A DNA stretch of 64,000 nucleotides from Algoriphagus sp. (GCF_029254265.1 NZ_JAQWXX010000025.1:1-64000), one strand, 5' to 3'. Numbered from the stretch's first letter, positions 8,963 to 19,189 are shown. A program made the numbers and translations. Notes: generated by a model not told the origin, from the sequence alone.

Positions 8963-10282
8963 TTAAACTATTTCTTTTTTAATTGTGGTTTTGAAATAGT
9001 TAAGAATATAGTAAAGTATGATCAAAATGCCGAGAGAAATAAAGACTCCCTGAATCTCTGTCCATTGCAATCGCGAAAAAACCCATATTAGGGCAATCAA
9101 GACAAAAATGCCAATGATTGATCCCCCCTTTACTTTAAAAACTTCAGGACCAGGATTTTTCTCCCCTATTCTAAATTTGAAAAAGGCCAAAATCACCCCG
9201 ATATAAATCAGAATGGAGGCAGCTGTGACCAAAATCAATAAATACTTGAAGCTCCCCGTACTCGCTATCACCAATTCCAAAATTGCTAAAAAAAGAATCG
9301 CTAGCGCCGGGGTGCCATATTTGGGATGAAGTTTTGCAAATACTTTAGGCAAAATTCCATCAACCGCTCCGGCATAAAGAATCCGGTTTTTAAGTAAAAA
9401 AATGGAGCTGAATGTACTCCATACTGCAATAAAAGAAACGATAAGGATTAGAAGAAACCCGGTATTTCCTGCCAATTTTTTGGCTAATTCCGCAAGTGGA
9501 GCTTCTTGATTTTCGATCAAAGCCTGACCAAGGACTCCCTGAACAGACAAATGGATCAGACAGAAGATCAACACAACTCCGAAAATTCCTATCACAAATC
9601 CTATGGGAGCTGTCCGCTTGGGGTTTTTCATTTCACCACCAATGCTTAACGCTAATTCACCGCCAAGAAATGCAAAGATCAAGAGAAGTGTAGCTTCACC
9701 AATCTTGGAAAACTCGGGAAAACCTTTCCATGAAATATTATCCATGTTTATGGCAGAAAGTCCAAAGATCACAAGGGCCAGAATTGCCAAAACCTTGGTA
9801 AAGGTCAGTAGTTTCACGAAGATCATACTGTCTTTGATTCCCCGAATACTGAGCAAAGAGATAACTCCTAAAATCACAGAGAAAAACAGAACTCTAGCCC
9901 AACTTTCCTGAAAAATCGGGAAAGAAGTGGAAGCGATATCGGCCATGGCATTAAGGAGTGCCGCACAGGCTAAAACACCTACTCCGAATAAATATAGAAT
10001 GTTAGAAAGAAAACCAGCCAGAGGACCAAATGCCCGCTCTACATAAACATACATCCCTCCAGTATCGGAGATTCTACTACTCACTTCTGCAAAGCATAGT
10101 CCGAGAGCTATAAAGATCAGTCCGCAAAAAATATAAGCTAGGATACTTCCATTGCCCAAAATCACAAATACCAAGGCTGGTAAGAGGAATATTCCACTTC
10201 CGATAGATATACTGAGCACATTCGTAACTACACTTAGAATGCCGATCTCTCTTTTAAGATTTCCCTCAGTTTTTTCTCCCAT
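8963..10282 (-). CDS. APC-superfamily amino acid permease
   Basis: Inner-membrane transporter with about twelve hydrophobic segments in 439 residues. The first helix has the unwound motif typical of amino acid-polyamine-organocation carriers (SIGSGIFLLPA, about 26-36). A Glu-rich short segment follows helix 2 (AEVSSRISDTGGMYVYVERAFGP), another family hallmark. It should import an amino acid by proton symport or exchange; the substrate cannot be told from sequence. It follows gamma-glutamyltransferase on the same strand after only 14 bases, so free amino acids released outside may be taken up by this carrier (inference). Confidence 0.9.
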   Translation of the reverse strand: MGEKTEGNLKREIGILSVVTNVLSISIGSGIFLLPALVFVILGNGSILAYIFCGLIFIALGLCFAEVSSRISDTGGMYVYVERAFGPLAGFLSNILYLFGVGVLACAALLNAMADIASTSFPIFQESWARVLFFSVILGVISLLSIRGIKDSMIFVKLLTFTKVLAILALVIFGLSAINMDNISWKGFPEFSKIGEATLLLIFAFLGGELALSIGGEMKNPKRTAPIGFVIGIFGVVLIFCLIHLSVQGVLGQALIENQEAPLAELAKKLAGNTGFLLILIVSFIAVWSTFSSIFLLKNRILYAGAVDGILPKVFAKLHPKYGTPALAILFLAILELVIASTGSFKYLLILVTAASILIYIGVILAFFKFRIGEKNPGPEVFKVKGGSIIGIFVLIALIWVFSRLQWTEIQGVFISLGILIILYYILNYFKTTIKKEIV

Positions 10283-10296
10283 TAGTCAAGTTAAAT

Positions 10297-11988
10297 TTAG
10301 TATCCTCTGGCCGCTCCATCCTCACTAGCGGAATCAGCTGCACCAACAAATACCCCAAGCTTTGCATCGTAAGTAATTCCCATCAACACCCCAATATTAG
10401 TCGTAGGTCTTAAGGTATGTCCCATCTTTTCAAGGGCATCCCGAGTGTCGGGAGAAAGCAAATTGCGCTCGTATAAAATCTGATCGGGAAGCCATTGGTG
10501 GTGTATTTTCATCGCTTCAATCGCACGGTCTATTCGCATGTCGTATGCGAGGACATTCAGAACAGTCTGAAAAACAGTATTGATAATTGTCCGTCCGCCT
10601 GGACTTCCAATCACGAGATAAGGCTTTCCGCCTTTTGCTACAATCGTAGGAGTCATACTAGAAAGCATTCGTTTTTCAGGAGCTACTAAGTTTGGATTTG
10701 TACCGATTTGGCCGGTACTAGTGGTGATTCCTGGTACAGGGTTGAAGTCACCCATTTCGTTGTTGAAAATGAAACCCAACTTCTCTGAACCCATTCCAGC
10801 TCCATAGCTATTTTCTAAAGTGTAGGTAAGCGAGATCGCATTACCTTCCTTATCGATCACCGAAAAATGAGTGGTATTATCGCCTCCATACTCTTGGCCA
10901 AATTTCGAGGAATCACTCTTTGAAGCGTTGGTCAAGTCAAGATTCTCAAATCTTGCTTTTGCAAAATCTTTGGATATCAACCGGTCAATAGGCATTTCCG
11001 AATTAAAATCAGGATCTCCCAAATATTCTGCTCGATCTGCAAAAGCTCTTCGCATAGCCTCAGCTACTAAATGCACATAAGCTGTAGAGTTGAACTCAAC
11101 ATTCGAAATATCCGCAGCTTCCATCAGATTCATCATCTCGATCAGAGCTACTCCTCCCGAACTTGGAGGAGGCATAGAATAAACCTCATAGCCTTTAAAT
11201 GTAGTCTTCAGCGGAGCACGCTCCACTGCTTCATATTTTGCCAAGTCTTCTTGGGTGATGATCCCACCATTGGCTTTCATGTAGTTTTCAATTTCGGCAG
11301 CAACTGCACCTTTGTAGAAGCCATCCCGACCTTGATCACGAATTGCCTCCAAAGTTTTGGCAAGTGCAGGCTGCTTCCAAAGTTCACCCGGAGCTACAAC
11401 TTCTCCATTGGCTCCGCGAAAGAAGTTTTGCATGATGTCATAGGAAGCATCCATCTTAGAGACGCGAACTGCCGCATTATACAATCCCCAAGACATGGTA
11501 AAGCCATTTTTTGCCAGATCCACAGCTGGTTGCACCAAGTCTTTCCAAGGCAATTTCCCATATTTTTGATGGGCCTGAAATAATCCGGCTACTGTACCTG
11601 GAACTCCAACAGAAAGCAAACCCTTGTGATTTGAATTGTCTCGGATCTTCCCATTTTCATCTAGAAATATGGTAGGACTTGCTGCCAAAGGTGCTTTCTC
11701 CCGAAAATCAAAAGTAGTCACCCCACCATCTGATTTCATTAAGACGATAAATCCTCCACCTCCTATATTGCCAGCTTCCGGATGAGTAACTGCCAGAGCA
11801 AAGGCAGTAGCTACCGTAGCATCGATGGCATTTCCTCCCTTTTTCATTATGGCAACTCCTACTTCAGAAGCCAAATAATGATCAGATACCACCATTCCAT
11901 TTTGTCCGTAGGTTTGTGCTGGTGAAGTCTCAACTGATAAGATGAGAACTGCAAAAAGGGATAGGATAAACTTAATTCTATGATTCAT
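10297..11988 (-). CDS. ggt: gamma-glutamyltransferase
   Basis: Periplasmic gamma-glutamyltransferase, which removes or transfers the gamma-glutamyl group of glutathione and related peptides. A signal peptide (FILSLFAVLILSVETSPAQT) precedes the mature enzyme. The precursor cleaves itself before the nucleophilic threonine in NTTHFSVID, giving a large and a small subunit. The small-subunit region also holds PGGRTIINTVFQT, and the large subunit has PPPSSGG. The 563-residue length is usual. It probably works with the downstream APC permease in salvaging glutamate and cysteinyl peptides. No truncation or missing key residue was seen. Confidence 0.95.
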   Translation of the reverse strand: MNHRIKFILSLFAVLILSVETSPAQTYGQNGMVVSDHYLASEVGVAIMKKGGNAIDATVATAFALAVTHPEAGNIGGGGFIVLMKSDGGVTTFDFREKAPLAASPTIFLDENGKIRDNSNHKGLLSVGVPGTVAGLFQAHQKYGKLPWKDLVQPAVDLAKNGFTMSWGLYNAAVRVSKMDASYDIMQNFFRGANGEVVAPGELWKQPALAKTLEAIRDQGRDGFYKGAVAAEIENYMKANGGIITQEDLAKYEAVERAPLKTTFKGYEVYSMPPPSSGGVALIEMMNLMEAADISNVEFNSTAYVHLVAEAMRRAFADRAEYLGDPDFNSEMPIDRLISKDFAKARFENLDLTNASKSDSSKFGQEYGGDNTTHFSVIDKEGNAISLTYTLENSYGAGMGSEKLGFIFNNEMGDFNPVPGITTSTGQIGTNPNLVAPEKRMLSSMTPTIVAKGGKPYLVIGSPGGRTIINTVFQTVLNVLAYDMRIDRAIEAMKIHHQWLPDQILYERNLLSPDTRDALEKMGHTLRPTTNIGVLMGITYDAKLGVFVGAADSASEDGAARGY

Positions 11989-12080
11989 AAATTCTCAGGT
12001 GGATAATATTTTTGAAATGATAATGAGGTTACTGATTTCAAGGGAAGAGCCTCTTCTTATTTTTGAAACTTTTCTGAAAA

Positions 12081-14540
12081 TCATTTGTCTGTCATTCCTT
12101 TTAATTTTTTGCGGGCATCTTCAAATCGGCTCATCATTCGGTTCATCTCAATTTTGCCATAAGCTTCCCTCGCAATTTTTTCTGAAGCATCAATAGCCCG
12201 AATGAGATCGGCGGCAGCGGCCTTTTGAGCCATCGGATCGGTACTTCCAATCGCATTGATCCAAATGGGTGAACTATGGGCAAAAGGTCTTGCATGCATG
12301 GTAGGCCAAGTATCTTCCTTGAGTTCGCTGGCAAAGGCACGAATCGCTACCCATCCTCCCGACGGAAGGACCACTTGACCTTGGTATTGTCGGGTTTCTC
12401 CTGCTTTAATTCCAGGTAAAGTCTCCACGACTTGACCATTGACGATGATCTCCACTACGTCGATATCATTGGTTCCTACGAGGGTAGCCTTCCAGTCTTG
12501 ATTTCCACTACTAATTATATCACCAGGTTGAGCATTTTCACCAACTTGAAAAAGTAATGCAGGGCCGGTGGTGACAAATCCTTTTCCAGCCATTGCTGCC
12601 TCAAGAACTGACTTGGAAGACATCTCTGCTCCATCCAAGCGCACATAGTTTCTCCCAGTTCCTGCGGCCATGGTTCGGTGAAAATCCACCCACATATCCG
12701 TCCCTGACATGGCTGCAACCGGCTGTCCGATATTAAGAAGTCGATACCAAACCTCACTGTTGCCAAGCGGACTGGTCCATGCACACACCATTTCCAAACC
12801 GATACGGTCGGCAAGGACTGCATCAGAAATTAATTCGATCGGGATAGGACCATTTTCAAGCTGGTCGAAAGGGTTCGAATCAATTGATACTGGGTGAACA
12901 TAGGTCGTAAATCCGCCTATGCGATCCGCAAAATCTATCACCTCGCCGTTGCTGCGATCCGGATCTCCGAGTTTTGGATTAGTCGGTCCCCAAAACCAAG
13001 GGTAATATGCTTGGTCAAGGCCAATTAAGCTTACATGCCCATGGAAATGTGAGCGTACTTCTTGGCCTTGGTCTACGATTCGTCCATCTTGGATGGTTTC
13101 TTTTCCAAGAATGGATGCATCAATTCGCCTTTCCCATCGATTCCAGGACATAGGGGCAAGTAAGTTCAGGTCTTCTCCCGCCATAGCACGAAGCGCATCT
13201 TTATGGGTTGCACGATGATGTCCGTCGCCATTCAAATGCACGTGATGATCTGCCGAGACATACCCTGCCGCCGCTGCATCCCAAATAGGCGAAAGGCTCA
13301 TGCTTACTTCCTTTGCTTTATTGCCCTCAACTGAAACCGTAGATTTTACCACCGGTGTCATCGGACCGCGTGCAGCGGATATCTCATATTTTCCAGTTGG
13401 CAGATCGAATTGAGCTTTGCCTTCTACATAAAAATAATGACGTCCCGTTTGTGGGTCAGCATAAGTAGCATCCTCATGGAATGCTACAGGTGATCCATCC
13501 TCCCGGACAATAGAAACTCGAGCCGTGACGGGCTTGCCAGCTGCATCATTGACTTGCACATTCAATTTGCCACTCGCTTCACCTAGATCCCAATCTGAAA
13601 TCATGACCTGTTGAGGCAAACCACCGTAGGTTGAAATTCGCATGAGTCGAAACTGTCGAATTTCGTCCAACTCGACGAAGTATACTTGGTTTCCATCAGC
13701 GCTGAAAGCAGGGGTCAGTGCGAAAGGGGCACCATCAGTCAGTCGGTACTTCACCCGTGGATCATCGAGATCCATGGTCCAAAGGTGATAGTCATTGTCG
13801 ATCGGAGCACTGAAGACGATCAGTCGCTGATCAGGGTGTGCATCAGCAGTGAAATGATAGGTCAAGGTCTGTTCAAGGGCAATCGTGTCGGTTCCAGAAT
13901 CCATGTCTTTGATGCGAAGTACGCGATTCGCACCGAGGCCATGAAGGTACATGAGACTTTTCCCGTCTGCCAGAATCCGCGAATTGCGCTCCACTTGTCT
14001 TAGATCAGTAAGCTGTTCGTCGGCTCCAGTTTCCAGGTTTCTTCGTCTCAGATTGATCGAACCGCTTATCCCTGAAGAGTAATAGATCCACTCGCCATTC
14101 GCTGAAAACTCCGGATCAAGCTCGATGGCTTCGGTATCTATCCGGGTTTCTGCTCCACTTTTCAAATCCAAAACAATTACTGCCGTATTTCGCCCTTCAT
14201 CCCGGACGAATGTCAGTTTATTCCCATCAGGAGACCATCTCGGGCGTGAATCCATTCCTGGGCCTTTGGTCAGTCTGACCGCTTTACCCGTCTCCAAGTT
14301 CAAGTTCCAAAGCCATCCTCTGGCTGCAATCGCCAAGTGCTTCCCGTCTGGAGCCGGTGCCGGGTCGGTGGGTCCGTAGGCAAGAATCGGAAGCTCGTGC
14401 TGCTCTAAATACACATGATGCCCAAAGTCATTGAGCTTGCTGTATCGATTAGTCCACTGTGCATTAGCTATACTTGAGGACAAGAAGAAGGCTAAAACCG
14501 AGATGGAAAATAAGGTGAGCTTTTGGGTAAAATATCTCAT
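12081..14540 (-). CDS. beta-propeller plus CehA/McbA-type PHP metallohydrolase
   Basis: An exported 819-residue two-part protein. After a signal peptide (about 1-27) come PD40 beta-propeller repeats (PDGKHLAIAARG, SPDGNKLTFVRDEG, SADGNQVYFVEL; 40-320). A small Ig-like module (LNVQVNDAAGKPVTARVS; about 325-420) follows. The C-terminal half is a PHP-type metal-dependent hydrolase of the CehA/McbA group, with the metal site starting ADHHVHLNGDGHH near residue 427. Named members cleave carbaryl and similar esters, but most exported relatives have unknown substrates, so no substrate is claimed. It lies between ggt and a sulfatase on the same strand. Confidence 0.85.
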   Translation of the reverse strand: MRYFTQKLTLFSISVLAFFLSSSIANAQWTNRYSKLNDFGHHVYLEQHELPILAYGPTDPAPAPDGKHLAIAARGWLWNLNLETGKAVRLTKGPGMDSRPRWSPDGNKLTFVRDEGRNTAVIVLDLKSGAETRIDTEAIELDPEFSANGEWIYYSSGISGSINLRRRNLETGADEQLTDLRQVERNSRILADGKSLMYLHGLGANRVLRIKDMDSGTDTIALEQTLTYHFTADAHPDQRLIVFSAPIDNDYHLWTMDLDDPRVKYRLTDGAPFALTPAFSADGNQVYFVELDEIRQFRLMRISTYGGLPQQVMISDWDLGEASGKLNVQVNDAAGKPVTARVSIVREDGSPVAFHEDATYADPQTGRHYFYVEGKAQFDLPTGKYEISAARGPMTPVVKSTVSVEGNKAKEVSMSLSPIWDAAAAGYVSADHHVHLNGDGHHRATHKDALRAMAGEDLNLLAPMSWNRWERRIDASILGKETIQDGRIVDQGQEVRSHFHGHVSLIGLDQAYYPWFWGPTNPKLGDPDRSNGEVIDFADRIGGFTTYVHPVSIDSNPFDQLENGPIPIELISDAVLADRIGLEMVCAWTSPLGNSEVWYRLLNIGQPVAAMSGTDMWVDFHRTMAAGTGRNYVRLDGAEMSSKSVLEAAMAGKGFVTTGPALLFQVGENAQPGDIISSGNQDWKATLVGTNDIDVVEIIVNGQVVETLPGIKAGETRQYQGQVVLPSGGWVAIRAFASELKEDTWPTMHARPFAHSSPIWINAIGSTDPMAQKAAAADLIRAIDASEKIAREAYGKIEMNRMMSRFEDARKKLKGMTDK

Positions 14541-14637
14541 TAGGTATTGGTCTATGGTTTAAATTGAAGTGCCTACAGGCAATCCGAGCGGTGCAAAACG
14601 GGAAAAGAGAAATATTCTTAGATTCATAAATTTAGAT

Positions 14638-16281
14638 TTAATCATTTTCTTTTTTGGGAGTGGGAATAACTACTCCAACTTCTTTGGAAAAACTTGCCCA
14701 CTCAGCCAGCATTTCCTGATATTTTTCTGGATAGGAATCCTTTAAGTCAACTTGCTCCGCGAGATCTGTTTTTAGATTCAACAACTGAAAATTCTCCACT
14801 AGAAATGGTCGCTCAATACTCAGAATTTTCCAATCCCCTTTTCGGATCATCGCATAGCCTCGATGCTCCAATCCAAAGACATAAGTAGAATCGTGAATTG
14901 AATTTGATTTTCCAGTAAGTAAAGGGATGAGCGAATTGCCTAGCAAAGGTTTTACATCTTTTCCATTCCATTGATTAGGGTATTCGACTCCAGCCAATTC
15001 AAAGAAAGTAGGGGCAAGATCTAACAAGGTTAAGAATGAATCATTGATATCTCCTTTATTTTCTACCCCTGGACCAGAGATGATCATTGGTGTGTTGATG
15101 CCGCCTTCTGTGGTAAAGCCTTTGTAATATTTGAAAGGTGAGGATCCAGCTTCAGCCCATTGCGGACCATAAGAAATAAATGAATTTACTTTTCCCATTT
15201 CAGCATATTCCTCGGAATAATTCGCTTGGATGTAAGGGCCATAAAACTCACTGTAATAAAAATCCTCTGCTGCAGCGCCGTTGTCAGACATAAAAACAAT
15301 CAAGGTATTCTCGTATTGCCCAGTTTCTTTTAAATAACTGATCAATCTCCCAATGTTGAAATCCAGATTATCGACCATCCCGGCATAGAGTTCCATCTTT
15401 CGGGCTTCCTTTTTTTGCTCCTCCGGGGAAAGTGAATCCCAAGGTTTGACACCTGGATGAGAAGGAGGCAAAACCGCATTTTCAGGAATCATTCCAGCCT
15501 TTTTCAAACTTTCAAAACGTTTTGCTTTCAAAACCTCATAGCCTTCATCGTAGCGACCTTCGTATTTTTTCCAGTATTTCTCGTCTACCTGCAAAGGCCA
15601 ATGGGGAGAAGTATAAGCTGCAAAAGTGAAGAATGGCTTCCCATCTTCACGGTGGCTGTATATATAAGAGATCAGTTTGTCAGTATAGAAATCCGTGGAA
15701 TAGTCTCCTTCCTCCCAAGTCGTTTCTTTTCCATCTTCGGTGTAAGGCGAAGTGGGCATTTCTGACCATATTCCCTTTGAACTATAATGATTTGCACTGC
15801 TTTCTATTAATGCAAATGACCGTTCAAATCCTTTTGCCTGAGGACCATCTTCTAGCCTATCACCTAAATGCCATTTACCTGCCATGTAGGTATGATATCC
15901 TGCAGAACGAAGTAAATCGGGAAGGGGTATGATTCGATCGGTCAAATGTCCTTCATAACCGGTGACTTTGGTTTGGAGTTGTTGTGAGCCCATGCCTGCG
16001 ATATGGTTATTATTGCCAGACAAAAGCATCGCACGGGTAACAGCACATACCGGAGCAGTATGAAATCGGCTGAATCGGACCCCTTGTCTAGCCAGTTCGT
16101 CTAGGTTTGGCGTGTCTATATCACCACCAAAACTCCCTAGATCCGCATAGCCTAGGTCATCGGCTACGATTAGTAAGATATTGGGTGAAACAGTTTTTTG
16201 AGACTCTTCTATTTGTCTCTTTGAACAGCTAGAGATACAAAAAAGAATAAAAATTATTAGCCCAAAATTTTTTCTATTCAT
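14638..16281 (-). CDS. lipoprotein sulfatase with atypical CAVTR motif
   Basis: Arylsulfatase-family enzyme on a lipoprotein anchor (leader FGLIIFILFCISSC, lipid on Cys19). The metal site ILLIVADDLGYADLG and substrate motif GYHTYMAGKWHLGD are intact. The active-site motif is CAVTR (Cys79), followed by AMLLSG. The family normally has Cys-x-Pro/Ala/Ser-x-Arg so that the cysteine can be oxidised to formylglycine; here the third position is Val. Either maturation tolerates it or activity is altered. The ORF can be read back to a TTG at 16284, but the ATG at 16281 is preferred. It overlaps the stop of the upstream cyclase gene by 8 bases. Substrate unknown. Confidence 0.87.
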   Translation of the reverse strand: MNRKNFGLIIFILFCISSCSKRQIEESQKTVSPNILLIVADDLGYADLGSFGGDIDTPNLDELARQGVRFSRFHTAPVCAVTRAMLLSGNNNHIAGMGSQQLQTKVTGYEGHLTDRIIPLPDLLRSAGYHTYMAGKWHLGDRLEDGPQAKGFERSFALIESSANHYSSKGIWSEMPTSPYTEDGKETTWEEGDYSTDFYTDKLISYIYSHREDGKPFFTFAAYTSPHWPLQVDEKYWKKYEGRYDEGYEVLKAKRFESLKKAGMIPENAVLPPSHPGVKPWDSLSPEEQKKEARKMELYAGMVDNLDFNIGRLISYLKETGQYENTLIVFMSDNGAAAEDFYYSEFYGPYIQANYSEEYAEMGKVNSFISYGPQWAEAGSSPFKYYKGFTTEGGINTPMIISGPGVENKGDINDSFLTLLDLAPTFFELAGVEYPNQWNGKDVKPLLGNSLIPLLTGKSNSIHDSTYVFGLEHRGYAMIRKGDWKILSIERPFLVENFQLLNLKTDLAEQVDLKDSYPEKYQEMLAEWASFSKEVGVVIPTPKKEND

Positions 16282-18193
16282 CAATTTCCATTTTGTATGA
16301 ATCTATATACCACATTTTCATTTCTCCTTTTCCTTTTACAGGTAAGATTCCTCTTTCAGTAAAGGTAAAGTCCGGGTCATCTTTTAGTAGCGAATAGGTC
16401 TTTTCAGAAATATTGATCTGGTTTAATTCGCAATTTGCCTCCATTCGTTGTGCAGTATTTACCGTATCACCCCAGATATCATATTGAAACTTCTTTATAC
16501 CTACAATTCCAGCCACAACTGGCCCAGTGTTGATTCCACAGCGCATATCGAATTTTATTTTCCTTGATATATTAGGATCTGAGTTTCGTTTATCTATAAA
16601 TTTTTTCATCTGAATCGCTGCCAAGGCAACTTCTTTTACTCCAGTTTTGGAGTTAAGTCCTCCTGCAGCCATATAGGCATCCCCGATCGTTTTGATCTTT
16701 TCTAAACCCAGATTGCCGATGATCTCATCAAAGGCTTTGAAGCAAGTATTCAATTCTTTGACAAGTTCCTTTGCGCTGAGCTGTTCTGCTTTCTTGGTGA
16801 AATCTGCAAAATCTGTAAAAATAACGGTCACCTGATCAAAGTCTCTGGCATCTGAACTTCCTTTTGCTTTGAGCTCTTCTGCAACTTCAGCAGGGAGAAT
16901 ATTCAGCAAGAGTTTGTCTGATCTATCCTTTTCTTTGGATAGGGTCTCTTTTGATTTTTTTATAAACTGATATCGAAGGAAAAGTCCAATAGCTAGTACG
17001 AAAAGGAATAAACCAGAAATCATGAAGATGATCTTGCGGCTTCTCTCTACTTCAAGACGTTCGTTGAAAACCAGATCCCGCTCTCTTTTTTCCTGCTCAT
17101 TTTTGATGCTGTCCAGGATCTGTTTTTTCTCGAATTCATAGTTAAGCATCATTTGGGTGATACTTTTTGTATTCGATTCATTCAAGATACTATCCTTGAG
17201 TGAAGTGGCCTTTTTTAAATAAACTAACTCAGCTCGATAATCACCCGTTTTTTCAGCAACCTCCTGAAGTCTTTCATAGGCCATTCGAAGTACTTTTACT
17301 TCGCCTGCTTTTTCAGCATTTTCAAGTGATTTCTCTCCATGATATTTTGCTTTGGAAAGCTGATTGTTCTTTTGATAAAGATTGGCAAGTCGGTTGTGCG
17401 TATAGGCCAGACCACGAGAATAGCCCAGAGAATCGCGAATTCGAAGGGCTTCAAGTAGGGTTTCTTCGGCGAGTTTCAGGTCACCTTTGTTTGCATAGTT
17501 ATTACCCAAATTACTTAAAGCTAAACCTACTGAATACGGGTTTTCAGCCCTTTTGGCATAGTCCAGAGAAAATTTATGGTAGTAAATCGCGGAATCAAGT
17601 GGGCCTGTATGTTCAAAAATAATGGCTAGATTATTATAGCTACTTTGAATATTATCAGGGATTTCCATAGCGAGATCCATTTCAAGAGCTTTCCTTGAAT
17701 GATAAAAGGCCTCTTCATAATCGTGCTGATCGTAGTAAAGCAAACTGAGATTCGAATGGGAAGAAGAAACCCCTGTCAAATTACCTAGGGATTCATAAAT
17801 ATCCATGGCGGCTTGATGGTTTTTTACAGCTTTTTCAACATCTCCAAAACGCGCATATGTGCTAGCCAGAAAGTTATTAGCCCTTGCTTGCTCCACTTTT
17901 AAACCTAGCTTTTCCATTTGAATAATCATCTTCTCGATCAATTCAGTGTCGGATTGGGTAGGGTCTCGTTCTTGAACACTCAAGGCTTTATAAAACTCTG
18001 CTTGGAGTAAAGCAGATTCATCATTGCTTTTGGTTGCTTGTTCGATCGCTTCATCAGCTAATCGAATAGCCTCCTCATAGTTATAATCAGAATAGGCAGA
18101 ATAGGCATTTGAGATTAAGCTATCCAAATTCTGTCCTTTCAAAGAAAAGGAAACACTAAAAAGTAAAATAAATGCAAGTCGGAATTTTGTCAT
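16274..18193 (-). CDS. TPR-adenylate cyclase, copy B
   Basis: A membrane-bound class III nucleotide cyclase (639 residues). A signal peptide (FRLAFILLFSVSFSLKGQ) exports a TPR array (about 25-330). One membrane helix (IIFMISGLFLFVLAIGLFL, about 381-400) leads to the cytoplasmic signalling helix (LLLNILPAEVAEELK) and cyclase domain. Metal-binding aspartates are in FTDFADF and GDAY. The purine-specificity pair is Lys in EKIKTIGD and Asp in YDIWGDTVN, the adenylate rather than guanylate pattern. So an external signal read by the TPRs probably sets cAMP level. I moved the start from TTG at 18199 to ATG at 18193. Highly similar to the gene at 19524-21473; the two are duplicates. Confidence 0.9.
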   Translation of the reverse strand: MTKFRLAFILLFSVSFSLKGQNLDSLISNAYSAYSDYNYEEAIRLADEAIEQATKSNDESALLQAEFYKALSVQERDPTQSDTELIEKMIIQMEKLGLKVEQARANNFLASTYARFGDVEKAVKNHQAAMDIYESLGNLTGVSSSHSNLSLLYYDQHDYEEAFYHSRKALEMDLAMEIPDNIQSSYNNLAIIFEHTGPLDSAIYYHKFSLDYAKRAENPYSVGLALSNLGNNYANKGDLKLAEETLLEALRIRDSLGYSRGLAYTHNRLANLYQKNNQLSKAKYHGEKSLENAEKAGEVKVLRMAYERLQEVAEKTGDYRAELVYLKKATSLKDSILNESNTKSITQMMLNYEFEKKQILDSIKNEQEKRERDLVFNERLEVERSRKIIFMISGLFLFVLAIGLFLRYQFIKKSKETLSKEKDRSDKLLLNILPAEVAEELKAKGSSDARDFDQVTVIFTDFADFTKKAEQLSAKELVKELNTCFKAFDEIIGNLGLEKIKTIGDAYMAAGGLNSKTGVKEVALAAIQMKKFIDKRNSDPNISRKIKFDMRCGINTGPVVAGIVGIKKFQYDIWGDTVNTAQRMEANCELNQINISEKTYSLLKDDPDFTFTERGILPVKGKGEMKMWYIDSYKMEIDE

Positions 18194-18278
18194 AGCCAAA
18201 AAAAACTCATTCTCAGACTTTAAGATAGGAGTTTACATGCATAAAATACAATAAATTGTATTTACTCATGTTCATTGA

Positions 18279-18689
18279 CTAAGTTGATTTATGCAAAGTG
18301 TGATAGACTTCATCAGTTACCTTCTCCATCCAGTCCACCACTTTTCCGTTCAGCTCCTCCTGCGTGGCGATATGAGTCATTGCTAGTGTTGCTGATGCTC
18401 CATGCCAATGCTTTTCTCCCGGAGCAAACCAGACAATATCACCTGGTCGGATTTCCTCAATAACACCGCCCTCACGTTGGACTAAGCCAACTCCGGACAA
18501 TACAATTAAAGTTTGACCAAGAGGATGTGTGTGCCAGGCAGTTCTTGCACCAGGTTCAAATGTTACCTCCGCTGCACCAGCGCGTCGGTTTCCATTTGGT
18601 TGATATAAATAGTTGATGCGAACAGGCCCTGTGAACCAATCTTCTGGGCCTTTAACTGATGGTTGAGACCCTAATCTGATAATTTCCAT
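18279..18689 (-). CDS. cupin protein, (R)-mandelonitrile lyase-like
   Basis: A 136-residue single-domain cupin without a signal peptide. The first cupin motif is visible as [16 protein letters not shown], with metal-ligand histidines in HTH, and the second as [16 protein letters not shown]. This pattern ([26 protein letters not shown]) is that of the carboxymuconolactone-decarboxylase-linked and (R)-mandelonitrile-lyase-like cupins, but most relatives have no tested reaction. It lies 5 bases downstream of the lipoprotein cupin and pairs with it. Both have the same HWHGA motif and DE-Y C-terminus (VTDEVY, VTDEQY), so they are likely related genes, one cytoplasmic and one exported. Confidence 0.88.
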   Translation of the reverse strand: MEIIRLGSQPSVKGPEDWFTGPVRINYLYQPNGNRRAGAAEVTFEPGARTAWHTHPLGQTLIVLSGVGLVQREGGVIEEIRPGDIVWFAPGEKHWHGASATLAMTHIATQEELNGKVVDWMEKVTDEVYHTLHKST

Positions 18690-18694
18690 TTCTA

Positions 18695-19189
18695 TTACTT
18701 GTTAGATTTATACTGCTCATCCGTCACTGGCTCAAGCCAGGTAACGAATCCATTTTCTGTTTTTGGCAAAATATACATTTGTGTAAGCGTGTTATTTTCA
18801 GTTGCGCCATGCCAATGCCTTGTATTTGCAGGAACCTTGATAACTTCACCCTTTTTCATCGTTTGTCTGGGTTGTCCCTCCAGTTGATGATATCCCTCAC
18901 CATCGAGTACAATTAGAATTTGCCCGCTTGGATGAAAGTGCCAATTGGATCTTGCGCTTTTTTCGAAATAGACATTTCCCACAAGTGTGTTGTAGATAGA
19001 ATCATTTTCGACTAAGCCAAAATTGTAAGCATTGCCTGTGAAATTTGTAGCAGGCCCCAATTCGCCCATAGGAAAAATTGCTTCTTCAGAAGGAGCCGAT
19101 TCCATATTTTCTTGTTTTTCAACTTTTGTGTTGCAGGCCTGACCTATCCCTAAAAAGATGGCTACCGCGATTATAGTTCTTATTCTCAT
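18695..19189 (-). CDS. lipoprotein cupin
   Basis: A 164-residue exported cupin. The leader [16 protein letters not shown] ends in a lipobox-like cysteine (residue 19), so it is probably a lipoprotein. The cupin core shows [21 protein letters not shown] and the second motif [16 protein letters not shown], with histidines suited to bind a divalent metal. It is first in a two-gene unit with the cupin at 18279-18689. The pair sits where the duplicated cyclase/DUF3500 block has been broken, next to an acetyltransferase relic, which suggests it came in with other DNA (inference). Substrate unknown. Confidence 0.87.
   Translation of the reverse strand: MRIRTIIAVAIFLGIGQACNTKVEKQENMESAPSEEAIFPMGELGPATNFTGNAYNFGLVENDSIYNTLVGNVYFEKSARSNWHFHPSGQILIVLDGEGYHQLEGQPRQTMKKGEVIKVPANTRHWHGATENNTLTQMYILPKTENGFVTWLEPVTDEQYKSNK

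Noticed and set aside
11071-11583. 170-residue plus-strand frame
   Set aside because: It is antisense to ggt; composition is Cys/His/Ser-rich nonsense without domain features.
12878-12900. GGGTTCGAATCA, like a tRNA T-arm
   Set aside because: It is inside the PHP metallohydrolase gene in frame and no acceptor, D or anticodon arms surround it.
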